The notes beneath the pieces are model-generated. The model saw nothing but the letters and a program-made list of their open reading frames with translations. It did no database searches and had not been told where the DNA came from. The translations under genes were made by a program, and so were the position numbers. A stretch of 47,640 bases of DNA from Paenibacillus doosanensis. Its GTDB lineage: Bacteria > Bacillota > Bacilli > Paenibacillales > NBRC-103111. This document shows, piece by piece, positions 9,078 through 17,647 of this stretch (positions are counted from its first letter, which is position 1; every line of letters begins with the position of its first letter). The stretch spans positions 1 to 47,640 of the forward strand of contig NZ_JANYUY010000056.1 of assembly GCF_025060755.1 (NCBI RefSeq), given 5' to 3'.

Positions 9078-10196
9078 ATGTCCAAAGGAACTGTGGTAAC
9101 CAATGAGTTTGCCGAATATACGGACGCATACACCGGCCGCAAGGTAACCAGGCTCACGTCGCCGGAGTATATGAGCCACCACCCTTATTTTTATTATAAA
9201 ATGGTGACGGACGATAGCCGTTATCTTATTTACGCCAGCGACAGAGAAGGCGATGGAGCGCGCCAGCTGTACAAGATGGATTTGCACGACGGCACGGCGG
9301 TGCAGCTGACCGAAGGCGGCGGCGTCCATGATTTCAGCTGCTCGCTTACGAGCGACGACAAGCATTTGATCTTTTGCCGGGATCAGCGCGTAATCCGGAT
9401 GGATTTGGCTTCCTTGAGCGAGGAGACGATCTATGAGACGCCGGCCGGCTGGCAGGCGAACGCCAATCCGGGATTGAGCCCGGACGACCGTTACCTGGTG
9501 CTGACCGAGATGAACGAGCGGGATGTCGTGCCCGAACGGGGCGATTGGTCGACCTTCGAACCGCAGTGGGCGGCGAGGCCGCACTGCCGGATCGTCTATG
9601 TGGACATCGAGCGCCGCACTTCCCATGTCGTTCATGAAGAGCCGCATTGCTGGCTCGGTCATCCGCAGATTCGGCCGGGCGATCCGTCGACGATCCTGTT
9701 CTGCCACGAAGGGCCGTGGAACCGGATCGACGCGAGGCTGTGGCTGATTCAAGCCGACGGCTCGAATATGCGCTGCGCGAAGCCGCAAACGCATGAAGAG
9801 CTGATCACGCATGAATATTGGCTCGCCGACGGCTCCAGGTTTGCGTTTGTTTACCGCCATCACGAGCAGGGACTGAAGGAGAGCATCCGGTTTATCGATC
9901 CCGCGACGCTGAAGGAAGAGATTTGGATGGAATGCTCCAAGTACTGCCATTTTATTTCCAACCGGGATCATACGTTCATCGTCGGCGACGGCCAGCTGCC
10001 GGAGGAGCATTTCATTTATCTCGTCGATGTACAGAAGCGGACCGAGGAGAAGCTGTGCTCTCACGGCACCAGCTGGAAAGGCTACGGCAACACGCAGGAC
10101 GCCCATCCTCACCCGTCGTTTGCTCCCGACAGCTCCTTCGTTATTTTTACGTCCGACCGGGAAGGGATGCCTTGCATTTACCGGGCCGAGCTGTAA
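9078..10196 (+). CDS. ogl: Oligogalacturonate lyase, PL22 seven-bladed propeller
   Basis: This 372-residue cytoplasmic enzyme cleaves short oligogalacturonides by beta-elimination to 4,5-unsaturated galacturonate and 5-keto-4-deoxyuronate. In the characterised Yersinia family member the metal is held by two His, a Gln and another His, with a separate catalytic His. The equivalents here are readable: His210 in C-H-E-G-P-W-N, His245 in T-H-E-Y-W, and Gln340, His343 and His345 in the Q-D-A-H-P-H motif, which has the same Q-x-x-H-x-H spacing. Repeated S-x-D-x-x-x-L-x-F strands mark the propeller blades. GGGGAG precedes the ATG. It lies 26 bases after the unidentified enzyme and ends the operon, which makes pectin fragments the likely substrate of the whole island. 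Confidence 0.93.
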   Translation: MSKGTVVTNEFAEYTDAYTGRKVTRLTSPEYMSHHPYFYYKMVTDDSRYLIYASDREGDGARQLYKMDLHDGTAVQLTEGGGVHDFSCSLTSDDKHLIFCRDQRVIRMDLASLSEETIYETPAGWQANANPGLSPDDRYLVLTEMNERDVVPERGDWSTFEPQWAARPHCRIVYVDIERRTSHVVHEEPHCWLGHPQIRPGDPSTILFCHEGPWNRIDARLWLIQADGSNMRCAKPQTHEELITHEYWLADGSRFAFVYRHHEQGLKESIRFIDPATLKEEIWMECSKYCHFISNRDHTFIVGDGQLPEEHFIYLVDVQKRTEEKLCSHGTSWKGYGNTQDAHPHPSFAPDSSFVIFTSDREGMPCIYRAEL

Positions 10197-10204
10197 AATA
10201 AGGA

Positions 10205-10233
10205 TTGCTATTATCTGAATTTTCTGATATAAA
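10205..10233 (+). promoter_or_regulatory. SigA-type promoter of the riboswitch transcript
   Basis: TTGCTA at 10205-10210 and TATAAA at 10228-10233 are 17 bases apart. The predicted transcript start near 10240 lies just before the ZTP aptamer, which supports the call. Confidence 0.65.
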
Positions 10234-10247
10234 AAGATTAATGAAAA

Positions 10248-10321
10248 ACGGACTGCGCGCGACTGGCGGAGCATGGGGAACCATGAGGGAGCGCGCAGCG
10301 GATGAGCCGTACGCCTGGGCG
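10248..10321 (+). ncRNA. ZTP (pfl) riboswitch aptamer
   Basis: The aptamer binds ZTP/ZMP (AICAR phosphate), which rises when 10-formyl-tetrahydrofolate is short. All landmark elements of the pfl motif are present in order. P1 pairs CTGCGCGC (10253-10260) with GCGCGCAG (10291-10298). The conserved GACTGGCGG follows P1. P2 is CATGG-GGAA-CCATG at 10272-10285. The conserved AGGGAGC comes next. The 3' part GAGCCGTACGCCTGGGC (10304-10320) contains the invariant CGCCTGGGC that forms P3 and the pseudoknot. A terminator follows at once, as expected for an on-switch acting by antitermination. Confidence 0.9.
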
Positions 10322-10322
10322 A

Positions 10323-10358
10323 AGTATTCGGTCTATTATGGACCGGATACTTTTTTTC
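10323..10358 (+). terminator. Intrinsic terminator, expression platform of the ZTP riboswitch
   Basis: AGTATTCGGTC pairs with GACCGGATACT around the loop TATTAT, and seven T follow. It starts two bases after the aptamer pseudoknot strand, so ligand binding can compete with stem formation. It may also stop transcripts from the lyase operon. Confidence 0.88.
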
Positions 10359-10487
10359 GTTTTCCCGGGCACGCAGGAGCAACGGTTCCCGAGAACGGCG
10401 GGGAACAGGTCGACGTTGCCGGGAGCAACGGGAATTTGCCGTTATTTAACTTTTACTGTGAATGAATAGGAGAAGGAGGAAATTCGA

Positions 10488-11480
10488 ATGAACATTCGCT
10501 GGCTGCAAGCAGAAGACATCCGTGAGGTAGAGGCGATGATGGCGGACTATCCGCTGCAATATCCGAAGTTTGTGAGGGAGCGCTATCCGTCCCGCTGGGC
10601 GGACCATTTGCGTACGAAAAACCGAAACGCATGCGGCTATGCCGTCGCCGTGTCGGAGGGGGAGCGGCTGATTGTCGGCCATGCGGGCTATGTGTTCAAT
10701 CAGGAAGCCGGGATGTACGAGATCGTCGGAGTGGTCGTTTCATCTCGGTATGGACGTCAAGGGACGGGAAGAGCGCTGCTGCGATTCGTCGAAGAGCGGC
10801 TTCGCAGCGAGGGAGCGGAGCAGGTGTTTCTGCATACGCTGGGGCATCCCGGCAATGAAGGGACGCTTTGTTTTTATCGCAGTATCGGTTATTTTCAAAC
10901 AAGCCATGAAATCGATTTCTTCAGGTCCGGTTACCACCGGGTTACGTTCGTCAGACGGCTTGCCCGCGATGAGACGGCGGAATCGGCTCTGACGATCCGG
11001 CCCGCGGTGAGCGAAGAGGAGCGGGAGACATTCGCTTCGATCCTGGAGGAAGGGGCGTTCTGGCTCGCCGATCGGGGAGCGGCAATGTGGACGAAGCGGC
11101 AGGTGACGGCGGAGTCCATCGCTGCAGCCTACGGCCGGGAAGGGCTGTACGTCGCCTATGTGAATGGACAGGCGGCGGGTGCCGTGATTGTGCAAGCCGG
11201 CCTAGACGGGGGCCAGCCAGACGGTCCGCAGGCAGACGCGCTCCGGCTGCACAAGCTGTGCGTGCGCCGGGCCTATGCGGGAACGGGCTTGTCCAGAAGA
11301 ATCGTCGGTTGGACTATCGCCTATGCCCGTGAGAAGGGCTTGCGGCGGGTACGGCTGGACTGTGCCGCAGACAGGCCCAAGCTTTGCGCGTTCTACGAAA
11401 GCTTGGGATTTCGCAAGGCTGGCGAGACGCTAGTATTGGGCAAATACCCGACGGCTTTTTACGAGTACGGCTGGGAATAA
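10488..11480 (+). CDS. Double-domain GNAT N-acetyltransferase under a ZTP riboswitch
   Basis: This 330-residue protein has two GNAT acetyl-CoA-dependent acyltransferase folds in tandem. The first domain covers about residues 1-150, with the pyrophosphate-binding motif S-R-Y-G-R-Q-G-T-G-R-A-L at about residues 86-97. The second covers about 165-330, with R-R-A-Y-A-G-T-G-L-S-R-R at about residues 263-274. The start follows AGGAGAAGGAGGA. Both acetyl-CoA loops look intact, so two active sites are possible. The substrate is unknown. The ZTP riboswitch and terminator directly upstream indicate expression when ZMP/ZTP is high, suggesting a link to folate or purine stress that the protein family alone would not predict. 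Confidence 0.88.
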   Translation: MNIRWLQAEDIREVEAMMADYPLQYPKFVRERYPSRWADHLRTKNRNACGYAVAVSEGERLIVGHAGYVFNQEAGMYEIVGVVVSSRYGRQGTGRALLRFVEERLRSEGAEQVFLHTLGHPGNEGTLCFYRSIGYFQTSHEIDFFRSGYHRVTFVRRLARDETAESALTIRPAVSEEERETFASILEEGAFWLADRGAAMWTKRQVTAESIAAAYGREGLYVAYVNGQAAGAVIVQAGLDGGQPDGPQADALRLHKLCVRRAYAGTGLSRRIVGWTIAYAREKGLRRVRLDCAADRPKLCAFYESLGFRKAGETLVLGKYPTAFYEYGWE

Positions 11481-11611
11481 GAAGGCGTGGGATTATTTTA
11501 CATTTGCGCGAGCGGCTAGGTCCGTAGTATATAATAAGTTTACTATGACCGCGCATAACAGCATAACGCCGCCTGGTCTCTATATCGTAGAAGGGAAGAA
11601 GCAGGGTGAAG

Positions 11612-13417
11612 ATGAAGCTTCCGGCCAGCTCGTTTCAGAACAAGCTTATGCTATCGTATCTCGTCATTATTTTAATTCCCGTTTTGTCCGCGCTGTTTAT
11701 ATTGGGGCTCGATTTTTACAACCAAACGAAGCGCAGCTACGAAGATATTATGAATCAATTGAACAAGCGGACCAACCTGATCGTATCCGATTTTTTTTCC
11801 AACATATCGCGTTATTCTTATTTTTATTTGACGGATAACCGCTTGAAGCGGATTTTGGAGAAGAAGAACGTGCAGAGCAATCTGGAATTTATCGACGACG
11901 CCAACTATATGCAGCAAGCGATGGATCAGAACCTGCTGATGAACGGGCAGCTCGTCGGCATTTCGGTCACGGGCGTTAATGGAAGGGTTTACAGCAGCAC
12001 CGGCGCCAATACCGGATACCTTGACAAGCTGCTCGGCGAACTGCCTGCGGATAAACTGCGGAAGGGCAAAATTATTGTCACCAACGCTTATGAAAGCAAT
12101 ATTGTCAGCAATCAAGGGAAGGTCGTTTCCGTGCTGCGTTACTTATCGGATTTGGATCATGTGAAGGGGCAGGACGTCTACGCGAAGCTGGACATCAAGT
12201 TTAAGGTCATCGAGAATCTGTTCGGGGGGATTTCGGGGTCCAACAGCGAGGTGGGGACGATTGTGTTTGCAGGCGATAAACTGATTTACAACACGGCGGA
12301 ATATTCGTTCGACGGCGAGGCGGTCAGCAAGATTATGGCGCAGTTTACAAAAGGCGGGGAGCATGAGAACCGGCTGGTGCAATTGACGTTGGGCGGCGAG
12401 AAGTATATGTTTACGGCGACCTGGAACGACATTACCGGCTGGTCGATCATCCAGTTTATCCCGTCGCGAGTCATTGACAACGCATTCAGCAAAAACGTAG
12501 GAAGGTACGTATCGATCAGCGTGCTCTGCGTGGCCGCTGCCGTCGCTCTGGCAGTGTTATTCTCCCGGCGTCTGCTGCAGCCGATTCACAATTTGATCAA
12601 AGCGATGAAGATCGTCGATTCCGGGTCGCTGGATCAAATGCTTGCCGACGAGCAGCGCAAGGATGAGATCGGCAAGCTGATTCAGAGCTATAACGTGATG
12701 ATCGCGAGATTGAAGGAGAGCCGGGAGAAGGAGCGCAGAGCCGGAGAGCTGCAAAAACAAGCGGAAATGGGGATGCTGCAGGCGCAAATTAACCCGCATT
12801 TTCTGTACAATACGCTGAACACGATGCATTCCATTGCGGAGCTGCACCGCTTCGAGCCGATTTCGGTTATGGCCCGCTCGTTATCCGGCATGTACCGTTA
12901 CAATCTGAAGTCCAAGGACAGAGTGACGGTGCGCATGGAGCTTGAGCAAATTAACAACTATATACGCATCCAGCAAATCCGGTTCGTCGATAAATTCGAC
13001 GTGAAATACGAGATCGATGAAGCGATAGCCGACTATCGCATGCTGAAATTTTTGCTGCAGCCGATCGTTGAAAATTCGTTTCATCACGGTCTTGAGCCCA
13101 AAGGGGGGAAAGGGACGCTGGTCTTGTCCGTCCGCAAGCAGGGCCATACGCTGCATATCAAGATTCAAGACGACGGCGTAGGGATGAGCGAGCGGCGGCT
13201 GGAGGAGCTGAACCGTTCGTTGCGGCAAGCCGATGGAGCGGAGCCTTCTCAGGGGAACCGCCATATCGGACTGAGCAATGTGAGCGCGAGGATCAAGAAT
13301 TTTTACGGAGAAGATTACTGGCTGCGGATTACTTCCCGGCTGCATGAAGGGACCTGTGTGGAAATGCTGATTCCGGCGGATAAGGAGGAGGATACGAATG
13401 AGAATCCTAGTCGTTGA
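11612..13417 (+). CDS. Sensor histidine kinase, YesM family
   Basis: This 601-residue membrane kinase senses an extracellular carbohydrate cue and phosphorylates the response regulator encoded next. Residues about 13-35 and 285-305 are membrane helices around an extracellular Cache-like domain. A HAMP region follows at about 310-360. The His_kinase domain has its phospho-acceptor at His396 in Q-I-N-P-H-F-L-Y-N-T-L-N. The ATPase N box is V-E-N-S-F-H-H-G, and the G boxes are D-D-G-V-G-M and H-I-G-L-S-N-V. The ATG at 11612 with AGGG five bases upstream is preferred; GTG at 11606 is possible. A TATAAT at 11530-11535 lacks a good -35, which would suit an activated promoter. The next gene overlaps the end by 20 bases. 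Confidence 0.93.
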   Translation: MKLPASSFQNKLMLSYLVIILIPVLSALFILGLDFYNQTKRSYEDIMNQLNKRTNLIVSDFFSNISRYSYFYLTDNRLKRILEKKNVQSNLEFIDDANYMQQAMDQNLLMNGQLVGISVTGVNGRVYSSTGANTGYLDKLLGELPADKLRKGKIIVTNAYESNIVSNQGKVVSVLRYLSDLDHVKGQDVYAKLDIKFKVIENLFGGISGSNSEVGTIVFAGDKLIYNTAEYSFDGEAVSKIMAQFTKGGEHENRLVQLTLGGEKYMFTATWNDITGWSIIQFIPSRVIDNAFSKNVGRYVSISVLCVAAAVALAVLFSRRLLQPIHNLIKAMKIVDSGSLDQMLADEQRKDEIGKLIQSYNVMIARLKESREKERRAGELQKQAEMGMLQAQINPHFLYNTLNTMHSIAELHRFEPISVMARSLSGMYRYNLKSKDRVTVRMELEQINNYIRIQQIRFVDKFDVKYEIDEAIADYRMLKFLLQPIVENSFHHGLEPKGGKGTLVLSVRKQGHTLHIKIQDDGVGMSERRLEELNRSLRQADGAEPSQGNRHIGLSNVSARIKNFYGEDYWLRITSRLHEGTCVEMLIPADKEEDTNENPSR

Positions 13418-14900
13418 CGACGAATATTACGCGCGCAAGGCGCTGCTGCAGACGATCCGGGATTGGGACCCCGAAGCGGCCTTGGACGAAGCCGAGGACG
13501 GGGAAGAGGCGCTGGGGAAATTGCGCGCGCAGCCGTACGAGCTGCTCTTCTCGGATATTCGCATGCCGAAGCTGGACGGGCTGCAGCTCGCTGCCGCCGT
13601 TCACAGCGAATTCCCGTCCGTATTCAATGTGATTATTAGCGGCTATGACGATTTTCAATACGCACAAAAAGCGATCGTATACCAAGTGAAGGATTATCTG
13701 CTTAAGCCGGCGGACAAGACGGCGATATGGTCCATACTGGAGAAAACGCGGGCCTGCACGGAGCAGGCTGAGCAGGAAGCGATCAGGCAGCGCTTGGGCG
13801 ACCTGCTGTATACCGAAAATGCGGACGGGATTCATGCCGCTGATTTACCGCCGCTTGCCTGCTACCGGACGGTTATCGCTCAAGCGGACGATCTGCAAGA
13901 AGCGAGATTGGTCCGCTTTCTGCAGGAAATCTTCGGTGCGAAGGCGGCGCCCGTCTATGCATTCCGCGACCGGCGATACCCGGACCGGATCGTTGCGGTG
14001 TGGGCGGGCGAGACGCCGTCCGCCGATGCGAGCCCGGGCTGGCCGGCTAAATGCCAAGCGGCGTTCAGGAAGCTTGCGGGGGAAATCGGCGGCCCCGTAT
14101 TCATCGGCATCAGCGCCGCGCACAGCGCCCCGGAAGAGCTGTGCGCCTCGTACCGGGAGGCCAAGTCTGCGGTTTTGTACAAGTTTTTTGGCGAGGACGG
14201 CCGCGGGATATTCATCTTCGAGGAGGTGTCCCGGAACAAGCGGTACAATTACGAGCTGCTGGACGAGCTGCTGCCGCCGCTGTACAACAAGTTAATACGG
14301 GGCCAACAGGACGAAGCTGCGGCGATTGTGGACCGGCTGTTATCGGCGGCCATCGAGTCCGGGATGTCGGTTCATGCGCTGGCAAGCACTTGCTCCAAAA
14401 TCATCGCGGCGTTCAATTCGGTCATTGAGCATATCAACGAGAATCATTCCGAGTCTGTCCCTTATCTCGAACCGGCCGATTTGCATCAATTCCGCGATGC
14501 ACGGGAGCTGCGGACCTATTTTGACCGGAAGCTGGTTCTGCTCGGGGAGCGGATCGCCTCGTTGCGGAAAAAAGAAGACGTGGTCGAGCTGATCAAAGAC
14601 TATGTGGAACGAAATTACCGGTATAACATTATGCTGGACGATATGGCCAAAAACATGTTTTATACCGACGCTTCCTATCTCAGTCGGCTGTTTAAGAAAA
14701 AAAACGGGACGAGCTTCTCCCAGTTCCTTCTGTCGGTCAGAATGAGAAACGCCAAAAAGCTGCTGGAAACAAGCACCGCGCTCACGGTTGCGGAGGTCGC
14801 CAACGCCGTCGGCTTCAACGATTATTCGTATTTTATTCAAATGTATAAAAAGTTTTACGGGGAGACGCCCGGGCAAAGCAAGAAACGAGAGCAAAGCTGA
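13398..14900 (+). CDS. Response regulator with AraC-type output, YesN family
   Basis: This 500-residue cytoplasmic transcription factor is the partner of the kinase. The receiver domain covers residues 1-120, with the acidic pair Asp7/Asp8, phospho-acceptor Asp53 in F-S-D-I-R-M-P, Ser81 and Lys103 in L-L-K-P. A middle region of about 250 residues is typical of YesN proteins. The last 100 residues form the AraC double helix-turn-helix with Y-L-S-R-L-F-K and G-F-N-D-Y-S-Y-F-I-Q-M-Y-K-K. The ATG follows GATAAGGAGGAGG inside the kinase gene, so the two are translationally coupled. The likely targets are the binding-protein genes downstream. Confidence 0.94.
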   Translation: MRILVVDDEYYARKALLQTIRDWDPEAALDEAEDGEEALGKLRAQPYELLFSDIRMPKLDGLQLAAAVHSEFPSVFNVIISGYDDFQYAQKAIVYQVKDYLLKPADKTAIWSILEKTRACTEQAEQEAIRQRLGDLLYTENADGIHAADLPPLACYRTVIAQADDLQEARLVRFLQEIFGAKAAPVYAFRDRRYPDRIVAVWAGETPSADASPGWPAKCQAAFRKLAGEIGGPVFIGISAAHSAPEELCASYREAKSAVLYKFFGEDGRGIFIFEEVSRNKRYNYELLDELLPPLYNKLIRGQQDEAAAIVDRLLSAAIESGMSVHALASTCSKIIAAFNSVIEHINENHSESVPYLEPADLHQFRDARELRTYFDRKLVLLGERIASLRKKEDVVELIKDYVERNYRYNIMLDDMAKNMFYTDASYLSRLFKKKNGTSFSQFLLSVRMRNAKKLLETSTALTVAEVANAVGFNDYSYFIQMYKKFYGETPGQSKKREQS

Positions 14901-14914
14901 CAAGGGGAAGGAAC

Positions 14915-16153
14915 ATGACGCCAACGATACGTTGTATAATTGCACTTATTTTCGTTATGATGACGGCCGGCTGCTCGCCGTCTCCCGAGCCGCAGCAGCC
15001 GGCCGCTCCGCGCGTAACGCTGGAGCTGCTGTCCAATAAAGGCGATACGGCGGAGGCGGTAGATCAGATCATCGCCGCCTTCGAAGAGCGGCATCCTCTT
15101 GTCAAGATCGAGCAGGATGCGCCTCCGAATATGCTGAAAGTGTTATCCATGCGCTTTTCTACCGATACGGCTCCGGACCTGTTTACCGTGTATCCGTCGG
15201 CTCCGAGCATACGCCAGCCCATCAAGGAGGGGTATTTGGAGGATTTGACGGGAGATCCGTTATTGCAGCGCGTGAAGCCGGAATTTATCGAGTTCAGCCA
15301 GACGCAGGGACGAAATTACGCGATTCCTTATGCGCTGGAGGGCTACGGAATTATTTACAACACGGCGATATTCCGCGATTTGAACTTAAGCGTGCCGCAA
15401 ACGTACGCGCAGCTGATTCAAACCGCCGAGACGCTGAAATCGGCCGGCATTACGCCGTTTCTGTTCCCGGATCAGGACTACGCTTACTTGCGAAAAGTAT
15501 CGGCCGTATTGCTGGGCTTGGACGATCCGGACATCATTCCTTATTTCGAAGACGTTATTGCCGGCAAGCGGCATATAACGGACAGCCCGCAGCTGCTGCG
15601 GCTGGCCCAAAAAACGCTGCAGCTGCGACAGTATGGACAGCGAGATTCGCTGGGCACCTCCAACGAAACCGCCGTTCACGATTTTGCGGACGGCAAGGCG
15701 GCGATGTTCTTCACCGGGATGTGGGAAGTGAGCACGATCAAACGGCTGAATCCCGGCATCGATGTCGCCATGTTCCCGTTTCCCGCCGACAACCCGGACG
15801 ATACGCGGGTCGCGATGCAGGTGGGAACGGCCTTCGGCATTCCTCGGAATTCGAGAACGGCGGTGCAGGCCAAGCAGTTTCTGGAGTTTATGACCACCCG
15901 GGAAATGGCGCAGCTGTTCGCCGACGAAACCGGGAATATCTCGATCATACAAGGAGTCGAGCACCGCGTGAAGGAGAACAAGGGCATCGCCGATTACGCG
16001 TTGGCGGGCAAATTGTTCCGTGCGGCCGATTCGCCGTGGACGCCGTCCATGCAGGACGATTTCGGCAAAGCGGTGCAGGGGCTTATAGCCGGAAACGATA
16101 CGAAGACGCTGATGCAGAAGTCGGAAGATATTTTCTATAACGCCGATAAGTGA
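14915..16153 (+). CDS. Solute-binding lipoprotein co-operonic with the two-component system (paralogue 1)
   Basis: This 412-residue family-1 (MalE-like) binding protein has a signal peptide and lipobox M-T-A-G-C, with Cys20 as lipid anchor. It starts 14 bases after the response regulator with AAGGGGAAGG and is followed by a terminator, so it belongs to the kinase/regulator transcript and not to the permease transcript. It is collinear with the next binding protein over its full length, sharing blocks such as A-P-P-N-M-L-K-V-L, F-T-V-Y-P-S-A-P-S and V-P/I-P-Y-A-L-E-G-Y-G. In other Bacillota, binding proteins encoded with LytS/YesM kinases present the sugar to the kinase, so this copy may be the sensor subunit. 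That role is inferred. Confidence 0.88.
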   Translation: MTPTIRCIIALIFVMMTAGCSPSPEPQQPAAPRVTLELLSNKGDTAEAVDQIIAAFEERHPLVKIEQDAPPNMLKVLSMRFSTDTAPDLFTVYPSAPSIRQPIKEGYLEDLTGDPLLQRVKPEFIEFSQTQGRNYAIPYALEGYGIIYNTAIFRDLNLSVPQTYAQLIQTAETLKSAGITPFLFPDQDYAYLRKVSAVLLGLDDPDIIPYFEDVIAGKRHITDSPQLLRLAQKTLQLRQYGQRDSLGTSNETAVHDFADGKAAMFFTGMWEVSTIKRLNPGIDVAMFPFPADNPDDTRVAMQVGTAFGIPRNSRTAVQAKQFLEFMTTREMAQLFADETGNISIIQGVEHRVKENKGIADYALAGKLFRAADSPWTPSMQDDFGKAVQGLIAGNDTKTLMQKSEDIFYNADK

Positions 16154-16156
16154 AGG

Positions 16157-16190
16157 AAAGGGTAGCGGACGAGCCGTTATCCTTTTTTTT
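16157..16190 (+). terminator. Intrinsic terminator after paralogue 1
   Basis: AAAGGGTAGCGG pairs imperfectly with CCGTTATCCTTT around ACGAG, ending in eight T. It separates the kinase-regulator-binding-protein operon from the transporter operon. Confidence 0.8.
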
Positions 16191-16299
16191 GCTGAGATGA
16201 CAGAGCTTAGCGATTTCAAGGCTAATTTGTCTATCCACATATTTCTCATATGCGCGAAGTCAGTTTATTCATATCCATGGAAAACGCAAATTGTTAGGA

Positions 16300-16314
16300 T
16301 TGTAAGCGTAACCA
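16300..16314 (+). promoter_or_regulatory. Catabolite-responsive element (cre) of the transporter operon
   Basis: TTGTAAGCGTAACCA fits the loose CcpA consensus WTGNAANCGNWNNCW at every defined position. It lies 28 bases before the start of binding-protein paralogue 2, where bound CcpA would block transcription during growth on preferred sugars. A well-spaced promoter around it was not seen. Confidence 0.65.
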
Positions 16315-16342
16315 AAACAATATAACCATGGGGGTAACGCAG

Positions 16343-17611
16343 ATGAAACAAAGACGCGCATGGCAGCAAATCGCAGCTCTGGGAACCGTCGTAGCCTTAT
16401 CGACGACCGCAGCCTGCTCGAACGGAGGAGAGCCGGCCAAAGGGGCGGCGGACGGCGGCGGACAAAAGGTCAAGCTGGAGCTGTTATCCAACAAATCGGA
16501 CGTAACGGATACGCTGAACAAAATTATCGCCAAGTTTCACGAGCAAAATCCCGGCATTGAAATCGAGGTCAACGCGCCGCCGAATATGCTGAAGGTGCTG
16601 GCGATGCGGATCGCCAATAACGATGCTCCGCCGTTGTTCACGGTCTATCCGTCGGCTCCGAGCATGCGCCAGCCGGTGAAGGACGGCTACTACGCCGATC
16701 TGACGGGCGATGCCGAATTGTTCAAAAACGTCGTGCCGAGCTTCGTCGATTTCAGCAAGACGCTCGGGAAAAACTACACGGTGCCTTACGCGTTGGAAGG
16801 ATACGGCGTAACGTATAACGTCGATATGTTCAAGGAGCTTGGACTGAGCATTCCCAAGACGTATGCGGAATTGATTCAGGTCGCGGAAAAAATCAAAGCG
16901 GCCGGCAAGACGCCGTTCCTGTTTCCGGATAAAGATTACGCGATCATACGCCAAACCTCGGCGGCTTTCCTCGGCCTGGACATTCCCGACGCCAGCCAAT
17001 ATTTCGACGATGTGATCAACGGCAAGAAGCATATCGCAGACAATCAGGAGGTTCGCAAGGTCGCTCAAAAAATAGTCGATCTCCGCAAATACGGGCAAAA
17101 GGATTTGCTCGGCACCTCCAGCGATAACGTCGTCAGGGATATGGCCGCAGGCAAAGGCGCGATGTTCTTCCACGGCATGTGGCAGGCTGTCGCGATTAAG
17201 AAAGCCAATCCGAATATGAACGTCGATATTTTCCCGTTCCCTGCGGAAAAAGCGGAGGATACGAAGGTTGCGATGCAGGTGGGCACGGCGCTCTCCATCC
17301 CGAAAGACGGCAAATACAATAACGAGGCCAAGAAATTTATGGAATTTTTTGCGACGACGGAGATGGCGCAGATGTACGCGGATGAAACGGGCAATATTTC
17401 GGTTATTAAAGACGTCAAGCCGAATTACAAGGAGAATAAAACGCTGGCCGAGTACGCTTTATCCGGCAAGCTGTACCGGGCTGCGGATTCCGCCTGGACG
17501 CCGGCGATGCAGGACGATTTCGGCAAGGCGACGCAGGAGCTGATCGGCGGGGGCACGATTGACGATTACATGAAGAGACTGGAAGAGATTTTCTACAATA
17601 AAGGAAACTGA
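16343..17611 (+). CDS. Solute-binding lipoprotein of the sugar transporter (paralogue 2)
   Basis: This 422-residue family-1 extracellular binding protein has a lipobox T-T-A-A-C, with Cys25 anchored to lipid. The ATG at 16343 has GGGGG eight bases upstream and a normal signal peptide, so it is preferred to the ATG at 16328. The two permease genes follow, so this copy should feed the importer. Its full-length similarity to paralogue 1 shows a duplication followed by division between sensing and transport. The ligand is an unknown carbohydrate; the protein size fits an oligosaccharide binder. Confidence 0.92.
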   Translation: MKQRRAWQQIAALGTVVALSTTAACSNGGEPAKGAADGGGQKVKLELLSNKSDVTDTLNKIIAKFHEQNPGIEIEVNAPPNMLKVLAMRIANNDAPPLFTVYPSAPSMRQPVKDGYYADLTGDAELFKNVVPSFVDFSKTLGKNYTVPYALEGYGVTYNVDMFKELGLSIPKTYAELIQVAEKIKAAGKTPFLFPDKDYAIIRQTSAAFLGLDIPDASQYFDDVINGKKHIADNQEVRKVAQKIVDLRKYGQKDLLGTSSDNVVRDMAAGKGAMFFHGMWQAVAIKKANPNMNVDIFPFPAEKAEDTKVAMQVGTALSIPKDGKYNNEAKKFMEFFATTEMAQMYADETGNISVIKDVKPNYKENKTLAEYALSGKLYRAADSAWTPAMQDDFGKATQELIGGGTIDDYMKRLEEIFYNKGN

Positions 17612-17647
17612 TGAGCGTCTTACATCATAGGTTTGGAGGATGACAGA

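Noticed and set aside
7132-10382. Two long minus-strand frames (428 and 446 codons) opposite the unidentified enzyme and the lyase
   Set aside because: Same GC-shadow pattern; the PL22 metal motif proves the plus strand is coding.
10205-10465. 86-codon plus-strand frame
   Set aside because: It runs through the ZTP aptamer and its terminator, and has no ribosome site.
11497-11535. Promoter before the YesM-type kinase gene
   Set aside because: A good TATAAT exists at 11530-11535, but the nearest TTGCGC is 20 bases and TTTACA 27 bases upstream, so no promoter was called.
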